Assembly: GCA_013002285.1 (NCBI GenBank)
Contig: JABDKJ010000042.1
Coordinates: forward strand, 1-14,388
Reading direction: 5' to 3'
From: Flavobacteriales bacterium
GTDB taxonomy: Bacteria > Bacteroidota > Bacteroidia > Flavobacteriales > JABDKJ01
DNA: 14,388 nucleotides
This document shows positions 7,505-13,850 of this stretch, piece by piece (the stretch's first letter is position 1; every line of letters begins with the position of its first letter). The notes beneath the pieces were generated by a model. It saw only the letters and a program-made list of their open reading frames with translations, ran no database searches and had not been told where the DNA came from. The position numbers and the translations under genes were made by a program.

Positions 7505-8278
7505 TTGCGATACGAATACAAGTATATCGTTCCAATTGAAAAACTGGACAAACTACGTGCAATGTTTCTCCCATTCGTACACCCAGACAAAAATGCCAAA
7601 AGCAGAGAAGGCCATCAGTATACCGTTAAAAGCATCTATTTTGACACCCCCGAACTGCATTTTTACCATGAAAAAATAGAAGGTGTTCCCAATCGAAAAA
7701 AGGTGAGGTTGAGAGGCTATGATACACATGAGATCTCAAAAGGAGTTGTGTTTACTGAGATCAAACGTAAGTATCAGATCCCTATTTTAAAAAATAGGGC
7801 ACAAATGACCTACAAAGAAGCCCTTGAATTATTTCGACAGGAAAAACACATTTCGGATGTCGTTTCTGACCCTAAGGCCTTGGAGAATGCAAATCGCTTT
7901 TTCTACTACATCGGTAAAATGAATTTGAAGCCAGTGGTATTGGTCACTTATGACCGAGAGCCTTACCAAAGTAATACTGACGACACGATTAGAATAACAC
8001 TGGATAAGAATCTAAGGAGTATGAGCTTTCCTACCCTGGATGATCTATATGTAGATGATGATCTTAAGATGGCTATGCCAGACCATTTTATTCTCGAGGT
8101 GAAATTCAACGTCTATTACCCTGGTTGGATGAAAGCTATAGTGCATTCATTGAATCTCCGCCAAGTATCTGCGAGCAAATACTGCATCACTATCGATTCG
8201 CATGGCTTTATGAACAAAAGTCGAAAGTTTAAAGTAATTTCGAACGCTAAATTATTCAAGAAGGAATATGTTAGATGA
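7505..8278 (+). CDS. VTC-domain polyphosphate polymerase-like protein
   Basis: This 257-residue, membrane-helix-free protein has the VTC/triphosphate-tunnel fold that in yeast Vtc4 builds polyphosphate from ATP. Visible tunnel motifs in order are RYEYKY (2-7), YFDT (45-48), KKVRLRGY (65-72) with paired arginines, FTEIKRKY (83-90), RITLDKNLR (163-171), ILEVKF with Glu198 and Lys200, and SKYC (224-227) with Lys225. These correspond in order to the basic substrate-binding residues and metal-binding Glu of Vtc4, so it should be active. The SPX regulatory domain of the eukaryotic complex is absent. The start is TTG at 7505: the motif RYEYKY begins at codon 2, the stop of the previous gene lies 3 codons upstream in the same frame, and the next ATG (codon 20) would remove the motif. 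The end overlaps the DUF4956 gene by 11 nt. It is predicted to be cytosolic and membrane-recruited by its neighbours. Confidence 0.9.
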   Translation: MRYEYKYIVPIEKLDKLRAMFLPFVHPDKNAKSREGHQYTVKSIYFDTPELHFYHEKIEGVPNRKKVRLRGYDTHEISKGVVFTEIKRKYQIPILKNRAQMTYKEALELFRQEKHISDVVSDPKALENANRFFYYIGKMNLKPVVLVTYDREPYQSNTDDTIRITLDKNLRSMSFPTLDDLYVDDDLKMAMPDHFILEVKFNVYYPGWMKAIVHSLNLRQVSASKYCITIDSHGFMNKSRKFKVISNAKLFKKEYVR

Positions 8279-8954
8279 CTTATCAAATAGTAATTTAACC
8301 AACTTTAATAAAGACCTGGACCAGATCATTGTTCACATGTTAGTGGCATTGGTTTGCGGGATCATTATCTCATTGGTCTACCGATACACCTATAAAGGAC
8401 CTAGTTATTCTACTTCTTTTACCAATTCATTGGTACTTCTTTCAATGATCACTTCCATTGTAATAATGGTCATTGGAAATAATACTGCCACAGCATTTGG
8501 TCTTGTAGGTGCAATGTCCATCATTCGTTTTAGGACGGCAGTAAGGGATGTTATAGATATTGTCTTCATCTTTTTCTCTTTAGCTATAGGTCTAGCCGCG
8601 GGAGTCGGGTTTAAAGAAATTGCGATAGCTGGAACTGCTATCATTTCTGTAGTTATCATCCTTGTTGTTAAAACCAATTTCGCAAAACCGAAAAGGAGGA
8701 ATTATCTTCTTCAAGTGCTTTCATACAATGATGAAGAGACGGAGGATGGTATTCAGAAACAATTACGAAAGTATTGTAAACAGCTAAAGTTGGTGAATCT
8801 TCAGACACATGAACATGACAACAACATTGAAGCATATTATCATGTTGTCCTCAGAAAACAGGACCAGAGCGCAGAATTGTTAAGAGAGCTGAAAGAGATC
8901 TCAAAAGTGGAGAAGATCAACCTCTACTTTGATGAAGAAGATTCTCCTCAATAG
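8268..8954 (+). CDS. DUF4956 (MgtC-like) four-helix inner-membrane protein
   Basis: This 228-residue protein has four predicted membrane helices at about 20-39, 54-71, 95-115 and 118-135. Between helices 2 and 3 lies the conserved segment AFGLVGAMSIIRFRTAVRD (76-94), diagnostic of DUF4956 proteins and reminiscent of MgtC. The C-terminal cytosolic part (about 146-221) has an alternating strand-helix pattern suggestive of an ACT-like domain. DUF4956 genes are, as I recall, often next to VTC-domain genes, which matches here. The molecular function is unknown; it may be the membrane partner or conduit of the VTC enzyme, by analogy with the membrane part of the yeast VTC complex (inference). Its ATG lies within the end of the VTC gene, so translation is probably coupled. 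Its stop overlaps the convergent next gene by 7 nt, which leaves no room for a separate terminator. Confidence 0.88.
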   Translation: MLDDLSNSNLTNFNKDLDQIIVHMLVALVCGIIISLVYRYTYKGPSYSTSFTNSLVLLSMITSIVIMVIGNNTATAFGLVGAMSIIRFRTAVRDVIDIVFIFFSLAIGLAAGVGFKEIAIAGTAIISVVIILVVKTNFAKPKRRNYLLQVLSYNDEETEDGIQKQLRKYCKQLKLVNLQTHEHDNNIEAYYHVVLRKQDQSAELLRELKEISKVEKINLYFDEEDSPQ

Positions 8955-10303
8955 ACTTTTTCCTTGTATAAATACTTTTTCTGGCTCGACTCAAAAGGTC
9001 TGTAGATGTAAAAGGCATAGCCGTCCTTTAACTCTATTTCTTCAACATATCTGTGAGCCAAACGAAATGGATCAGATAGCTTCCCTATACTCAAGTCAAT
9101 TTTTCGTAAATAACAATACCCATTTCGCAGGAATGAAGTAGATATTTCTTCGCTTGCGAGATCCAAATACAACTCGCCTTGCCATTCCCTGTTCGGAACG
9201 TATTTGTCTCCAAACCACAATTTTTTATGATATCCGAATTCCACGCTATCCAAAACACTATTCCACTTGTTCATACGATACATGCGGCCTTTTAGATGAT
9301 CGAATATCAAGATCGTATCGTTTACTAAGAACAATGGAGCGTTTGGCTTCTTGAAATATTGCGTAGACTGAAAGCCATTCATGTAAGCTGCGATAACTTT
9401 CTTATCTACTCCCAGGCGCTTAGACAAATTCATAGCCTTAACTTTATCTGGCCCCGACAAGTATTTATATTCAGAACGCATGAACTCCATTCCTAATTCA
9501 TCGCAGATGTATTTGATCCGTGAATAACTGCTGTCCCTATTATCGAATGTGAAATATTCAAAAGCTGGAAAAGTCTGGTCGAAAGTTGAGACATAATACA
9601 CCTGATCTAAAGAATCAACTGTGGGACTAAAAAAGTCTTTATACAACTCATAGGAGATCTTATCTAGGTTTAATTTTCCTTGGAACGCTTTCAATTCTTT
9701 AACATCGTTCTCATCTATCAGAAGAACCGTTTCTCTGAAAGTCTTTTCCAAAGCAAACTCCCCTGTTCCTAAATAAAGACTATCCAAAATGTTCTCTTCA
9801 TTGTCCGCAAGGAATATCATTGCCTCTTTTAGAATGGTGCTGTCGTATTTGTCTTGAGACCTAAATGACTTTTGCGTTGTATAAGACAAAACCACGAGCA
9901 GGTTGTCAAGAAATTCAAATTCTGCTACATGTCTAAGTCTATTCTGGAAAACAACTTCAGGTTTCGGTCTAGACCCAATAACAGATTCTGGCAGGTCTAT
10001 TCCAGGCATAAGCTCGATCCTCAATACTAGATGACCCTCTGAAAATGATCTCCGATCAAATTTGACGGTTTGCGAAGAGTAACCGATATGACTAAAGTGT
10101 AGTTCTCCACTCCATGATCTGGATCTCAATTGAAAATTTCCTGAGACATCTGCACTTGTCCCGATCTTTTGGTTTTTCTCAATTATATTTACAGCGCCCA
10201 TCTTTTCTCCAGTGATGGCATCTACAACATCTCCTGTGATCAGTTGAGACATTCCCATCAAAGGAAAACACATTAAGACAGTATATATACATTTGCGTAG
10301 CAC
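8948..10303 (-). CDS. Secreted CarboxypepD_reg-like domain protein, function unknown
   Basis: This 451-residue protein has a signal peptide MLRKCIYTVLMCFPLMGMS cut before Gln20. Residues 21-98 are a CarboxypepD_reg-like (transthyretin-type) beta domain: ITGDVVDAITGEKMGAVNI, GTSADVSGNFQLR, LHFSHIGYSSQTV, ending in IELMP. In Bacteroidota this domain often begins TonB-dependent receptors, but no plug or barrel follows. Residues 110-451 instead show aromatic beta strands (LFLVNDTILIFDHLKGRMYR at 324-343, ELYLDLASEE, YCYLRKIDL, YAFYIYRPF) that could be part of a propeller-like fold; I cannot name the family. There is no sorting tail. The start is GTG at 10303; the next ATG (codon 11) would destroy the signal peptide. 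It is divergent from the OsmC-like gene with only 5 nt between the starts if that gene begins at 10309, and converges with DUF4956 (7-nt overlap). Confidence 0.82.
   Translation of the reverse strand: MLRKCIYTVLMCFPLMGMSQLITGDVVDAITGEKMGAVNIIEKNQKIGTSADVSGNFQLRSRSWSGELHFSHIGYSSQTVKFDRRSFSEGHLVLRIELMPGIDLPESVIGSRPKPEVVFQNRLRHVAEFEFLDNLLVVLSYTTQKSFRSQDKYDSTILKEAMIFLADNEENILDSLYLGTGEFALEKTFRETVLLIDENDVKELKAFQGKLNLDKISYELYKDFFSPTVDSLDQVYYVSTFDQTFPAFEYFTFDNRDSSYSRIKYICDELGMEFMRSEYKYLSGPDKVKAMNLSKRLGVDKKVIAAYMNGFQSTQYFKKPNAPLFLVNDTILIFDHLKGRMYRMNKWNSVLDSVEFGYHKKLWFGDKYVPNREWQGELYLDLASEEISTSFLRNGYCYLRKIDLSIGKLSDPFRLAHRYVEEIELKDGYAFYIYRPFESSQKKYLYKEKVY
10288..10295 (+). promoter_or_regulatory. Possible -7 element for the OsmC-like gene, TACATTTG
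   Basis: TACATTTG followed by C matches TAnnTTTG exactly. It lies inside the first codons of the divergent minus-strand gene, 13 nt before ATG 10309 and 46 nt before ATG 10342. No TTG sits at the -33 distance. If real, the OsmC-gene promoter overlaps coding sequence for the neighbour's signal peptide. Confidence 0.35.
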
Positions 10304-10308
10304 TCTTA

Positions 10309-10809
10309 ATGAAGATGCAAATTACGAACCAATTCCACAAAATGGACAGACACAATTATTTTGTCAATTTAACATGGCTAGGAAACAAGGGAGTCGGTAC
10401 AGAAAGCTATTCCAGCTATGGCCGAGACTTCTCCTATGAAGTATCTGGCAAACAAAAAATAATTGCATCGGCAGACACTATTTTCAGAGGTAATGGAGAT
10501 CTTTACAATCCAGAGGAAATGTTCCTAGTCTCTATTTCATCTTGCCATATGCTGTGGTACCTTCATTTATGTGCTGACAACGCGATCGTAGTAGAAAAGT
10601 ATGAGGATATTCCGAAAGGGAACCTGATATTAGGAAAAGGGATCAATGGATATTTTGACAACGTAAAATTGTCGCCAAAGATCTGGATAAAGGATGTCAA
10701 TAAAAAAGCCTTGGCAGTATCTCTACATACCAAAGCTCATGAAAAATGCTTTATCGCTAATTCGGTAAAAAGCCCGATAGAAGTCTACCCTACTATCTTA
10801 ACCAAGTAA
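10309..10809 (+). CDS. OsmC/Ohr-family peroxide-detoxifying protein
   Basis: This protein of up to 166 residues belongs to the OsmC family, small cytosolic thiol peroxidases that reduce organic hydroperoxides with two cysteines. Seen here: SYGRDF (36-41, Arg39 a candidate active-site Arg), FRGNGDLYNPEEMFLVSISSCHM (59-81, with the first reactive cysteine Cys79 after the conserved Glu pair), LHLCAD (86-90) and AHEKCFIANSV (143-153, second cysteine Cys147). The HMLWYLHLCA segment is typical of the OsmC subgroup found in many proteobacteria and Bacteroidota. ATG codons occur at 10309, 10315 and 10342; the family usually begins just before the HNYFVNLTW strand, so 10342 (155 residues) may be the true start and would leave 38 bp to the divergent gene. 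The 3' end overlaps the convergent ilvE gene by 17 nt. Confidence 0.9.
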   Translation: MKMQITNQFHKMDRHNYFVNLTWLGNKGVGTESYSSYGRDFSYEVSGKQKIIASADTIFRGNGDLYNPEEMFLVSISSCHMLWYLHLCADNAIVVEKYEDIPKGNLILGKGINGYFDNVKLSPKIWIKDVNKKALAVSLHTKAHEKCFIANSVKSPIEVYPTILTK

Positions 10810-11860
10810 GCCAGTTGAATTTGTCTTCAACTAAACCTCGCTTGATATCTTTCATTTCTTCTTTTAGTCGCTCTGCAATAGAGTTTTCTTTAAGGGGTAT
10901 TTCATAGTTGGTTCCATCTATCGAAATGGATTCCACTCTCGCAATTGTAGCTGCAGTTCCTATACCAAAAGCCTCTTGGACCGATCCTTTCTTGAAAGCT
11001 TCTTCTATGAATTCTACTTTTAAACGCTCCTCAACAATGGGCACTTCCCAATCCTTAAGCATTGTCAGTACTGAATTCCTTGTTATCCCTTTCAGGATCG
11101 TTCCTGTAGTAGGTGGCGTATAAAATATTCCATCTATCAAGAAACCAACATTCATTGTTCCAGACTCCTCTACGTACTCATGCGTAGAGCTATCCGTCCA
11201 AAGCAATTGATCGAAGCCTTGCTCAATAGCCATTTTCGCAGGGTAAAGAGATCCAGCATAATTACCAGCAGCTTTCGTCTGTCCAATTCCTCCAGGACAA
11301 GCTCTGCTGAACTCTCGTTCAACTTTCAACTTCAAAGGTTTGTTGTAATACTGACCTACAGGGCAAGTAAATATGATGAACTTATATGTATCAGAAGCCT
11401 TCACACCCACATACGAATCCGTAGCAAACATGAAAGGTCGTATGTAAAGCGATGTACCTCTTTTGTTTGGTACCCAATCCCTATCTATTTCAACTAAAGT
11501 TTTTACCGCCTTCATAAAGATTTCATTTGGGATCTCAGGCATGCAAAGTCTTTTTGCCGAATAATTAATTCTTTTTGCGTTATCCATTGGCCTGAAAAGG
11601 CAAACTCTACCCTCATCCGTTTTAAAGGCTTTCATTCCTTCAAAACAAGCTTGCCCATAATGTAAAACACTAGAAGCAGGAGACATGGATAACGGAGCAT
11701 AAGGAGTGATCTTCTTATTGATCCATTCACCGTCCACATAGTCCATTTCAAACATATGATCTGAAAACACACGTCCGAAAGGAATGTTATCAAAATCAAC
11801 TTGTGTTATGCGAGAATGGGGGGTTCTTATTATTTCAATTTCAGTATCTTCCGCTATCAT
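10793..11860 (-). CDS. ilvE: Branched-chain amino acid aminotransferase
   Basis: This 355-residue class IV PLP enzyme interconverts Leu, Ile and Val with their 2-oxo acids using glutamate/2-oxoglutarate, the last step of branched-chain amino acid synthesis. Identification: the N-terminus VDFDNIPFGRVFSDHMFEMD usual for the long Bacteroidota form, LHYGQACFEGMKAF (66-79), LYIRPFMFATD, and the PLP-lysine segment GQTKAAGNYAGSLYP with Lys196. It continues with EYVEESGTMN (228-237), TGTILKGITRNSVL (252-265, cofactor-phosphate contacts) and EAFGIGTAATI (297-307). Length is normal for the type and nothing is missing. No other ilv or leu genes are nearby, so it is an isolated locus. A likely promoter (TAATTTTG) lies 23-30 nt upstream, with a palindrome in its spacer. 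The stop overlaps the OsmC-like gene by 17 nt. Confidence 0.95.
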   Translation of the reverse strand: MIAEDTEIEIIRTPHSRITQVDFDNIPFGRVFSDHMFEMDYVDGEWINKKITPYAPLSMSPASSVLHYGQACFEGMKAFKTDEGRVCLFRPMDNAKRINYSAKRLCMPEIPNEIFMKAVKTLVEIDRDWVPNKRGTSLYIRPFMFATDSYVGVKASDTYKFIIFTCPVGQYYNKPLKLKVEREFSRACPGGIGQTKAAGNYAGSLYPAKMAIEQGFDQLLWTDSSTHEYVEESGTMNVGFLIDGIFYTPPTTGTILKGITRNSVLTMLKDWEVPIVEERLKVEFIEEAFKKGSVQEAFGIGTAATIARVESISIDGTNYEIPLKENSIAERLKEEMKDIKRGLVEDKFNWLTWLR

Positions 11861-11882
11861 TAAAATTCAATTAGAGTGTCCG

Positions 11883-11890
11883 CAAAATTA
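11883..11890 (-). promoter_or_regulatory. Likely ilvE promoter -7 element, TAATTTTG
   Basis: Read on the minus strand the motif is TAATTTTG followed by C, an exact match to TAnnTTTG, 23-30 nt before the ilvE ATG. Exactly 19 nt further upstream is CTG (11910-11912), one base from the TTG expected at -33. This is the best promoter in the window. Confidence 0.55.
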
Positions 11891-11893
11891 ACA

Positions 11894-11910
11894 GAAAAAG
11901 GGGCTTTTTC
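11894..11910. promoter_or_regulatory. Perfect 7-bp inverted repeat inside the ilvE promoter spacer
   Basis: GAAAAAG-GGG-CTTTTTC is a perfect 7+7 inverted repeat with a 3-nt centre. It covers nearly all of the 19-nt spacer between the predicted ilvE -33 and -7 elements and lies about 33 nt before the recQ start. It could be an operator where a bound protein blocks RNA polymerase, or it could be chance; as RNA it has no U tract after it, so a terminator is unlikely. Confidence 0.35.
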
Positions 11911-11942
11911 AGAGATTTTCGCTATGTGTTATTAACGAGATA

Positions 11943-13850
11943 TTGGACTCATTTATTGACATATTGTACAAATATTGGGGCTATTCTAGCTTCAGACCCC
12001 TTCAAAATGAGATCATTAGCTCAATTTATAATAAAAAAGACACGATCGCCCTTCTTCCAACAGGTGGCGGGAAATCCGTTTGTTATCAGGTTCCAGGGCT
12101 CGCACAAGAAGGACTGACCATTGTTATTTCCCCTCTCATTGCCCTTATTAATGATCAGGTAGAAGGCCTAAAAAAGAAAGGGATAAAGGCTATGTCGGTA
12201 ACCAGCGCCCTTAACAAAAGACAAATAGACATAGCTCTGGACAATTGTGCTTATGGGAATTATAAGTTTCTATATATATCTCCAGAACGTCTGCAGTCAC
12301 CTCTTTTTCGAGAGCGCTTAATTAAAATGAAGGTGTCAATGGTAGCTGTTGACGAAGCGCATTGCATCTCTCAATGGGGATATGATTTCAGGCCTGCTTA
12401 CCTTCAGATCGCCAGTATTCGAGAGATCCATCCTAATGTTCCTATCATTGCATTGACCGCTTCTGCCACTGAAAAGGTAATTCAAGATATTTCAGAAAAG
12501 CTTCAACTACAAGAACCTACTCTTTATAAAAAGAGTTTCACTCGGAGCAATCTGAGTTATGTGGTTCTAAAGGAAGAGAACAAGGAGAAAAAGATGTTGG
12601 ACATTCTCAGGAAAGTAAAAGGCACCTCCATAATTTATGTCCGCAGTAGAAAACAGGCCGAACAACTTTCGGCTTTTATAAGGCAGAACGGTATCAGTTG
12701 CGATTTTTATCATGCTGGATTGAATACTCACAAAAGAGAAGAAAAACAGAAGGCTTGGATGAATGATCTTCTTAGGGTCATTGTTTCAACGAATGCCTTC
12801 GGTATGGGAATAGACAAAGCAGACGTGCGAACGGTCATTCATTTCGATGTGTGTGAAAACCCCGAAAATTATTACCAGGAAGCGGGAAGAGCAGGAAGAG
12901 ATGGTAAAAAAGCTTATGCCGTTCAGCTTCTCAATGAAAATGACAAAAGCCTTGCAGCCTCAAAAATAAAGAACCAATTCCCCGATCTGGAATTCATTCA
13001 AAGCGTCTATCATAAATTGGGGAATTTCTTTCAAGTAGCCATAGGTGCTGGCAAAGAACAGAGCTATCCTTTTAGACTTGGCGACTTCCTTTCCTACACA
13101 GGAATGCCTTCTCTTCCTGTATATTATGCACTGAAGGTCCTCGAAAACAACAATTACATTTCACTCAATGAAGTAGACAACACTCCTTCTAAAGTGCAGC
13201 TATTGATGGACAACGAGTCCATCTACGATTATCAATTGCGTAATGAAAAATTCTCCAGCCTCTTAGAGATCTTGCTTCGATCCTATACAGGTTTGTTCGA
13301 ACAAATGGTAAACATAAACGAACGAACGCTATCTAAACGATTGAAGATCTCAGAAAAAGAACTCTTAAGGCAGCTCGAGTTCTTACATAGCACAAAGGTC
13401 CTTGAATATCTACCTAAGAACAACTTTGGAAGTCTACATTACATTACCGAGCGCATACCTTCAAATTCAGTAGTGATAGACAATGAGGTTTACAACAAAA
13501 GAAAAAAGACCGCTTCCGAAAAATGGAATAACATGAAAGCTTACCTCGACAACTATCAAATTTGTCGCAGCAAAATGCTCGTTTCCTTTTTTGATGAGCA
13601 CGATGCAACAAATTGTGGGATTTGTGATGTCTGCCTAGAACGCAAGAATTTGGACCTGAGTACCAGCGAATTCACGACCATCATCTCAGAGATCCGATCA
13701 GAAATGTTGACCGAGCCGATACACATGGACCAGCTTATCAGTAAGCTCGGGCATAGAAAACAAAATGCACTCATCTCAGCAGTTCGTTGGCTCACAGATC
13801 AAAAAAGCATCACAAAAAAAGAAGAGCAACTTCATTGGACACAAAAGTGA
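11943..13850 (+). CDS. recQ: RecQ-family ATP-dependent DNA helicase (variant architecture)
   Basis: This 635-residue 3'-5' superfamily 2 helicase has a motor in order: motif 0 (GYSSFRPLQNEII, 13-25), Walker A (LPTGGGKS, 38-45), DEAH (137-140) with the RecQ aromatic-rich loop HCISQWGYDFRP, TASAT (172-176), YHAGL (256-260), FGMGIDKADVR (286-296), and the arginine-finger motif YYQEAGRAGRDG (310-321). In E. coli RecQ the zinc-binding cysteines follow the motor directly at about 380; here about 200 residues of helical/winged-helix-like sequence come first and the C-R-S-K-M...C-x2-C-x2-C site (Cys541, 558, 561, 564) lies near the C-terminus, followed by a short winged-helix-like end. No HRDC domain is visible. 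The start is TTG at 11943: no in-frame ATG exists nearby and motif 0 begins at codon 13. Its TGA overlaps the glycosylase GTG, suggesting a DNA-repair operon. Confidence 0.92.
   Translation: MDSFIDILYKYWGYSSFRPLQNEIISSIYNKKDTIALLPTGGGKSVCYQVPGLAQEGLTIVISPLIALINDQVEGLKKKGIKAMSVTSALNKRQIDIALDNCAYGNYKFLYISPERLQSPLFRERLIKMKVSMVAVDEAHCISQWGYDFRPAYLQIASIREIHPNVPIIALTASATEKVIQDISEKLQLQEPTLYKKSFTRSNLSYVVLKEENKEKKMLDILRKVKGTSIIYVRSRKQAEQLSAFIRQNGISCDFYHAGLNTHKREEKQKAWMNDLLRVIVSTNAFGMGIDKADVRTVIHFDVCENPENYYQEAGRAGRDGKKAYAVQLLNENDKSLAASKIKNQFPDLEFIQSVYHKLGNFFQVAIGAGKEQSYPFRLGDFLSYTGMPSLPVYYALKVLENNNYISLNEVDNTPSKVQLLMDNESIYDYQLRNEKFSSLLEILLRSYTGLFEQMVNINERTLSKRLKISEKELLRQLEFLHSTKVLEYLPKNNFGSLHYITERIPSNSVVIDNEVYNKRKKTASEKWNNMKAYLDNYQICRSKMLVSFFDEHDATNCGICDVCLERKNLDLSTSEFTTIISEIRSEMLTEPIHMDQLISKLGHRKQNALISAVRWLTDQKSITKKEEQLHWTQK

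Noticed and set aside
7452..7679. Plus-strand 75-codon frame spanning the adaptor/VTC junction
   Set aside because: It is out of frame with both conserved proteins and has no family resemblance.
8405..8677. Minus-strand 90-codon open frame opposite the DUF4956 gene
   Set aside because: The plus strand carries a conserved membrane protein; the antisense frame is a composition artefact.
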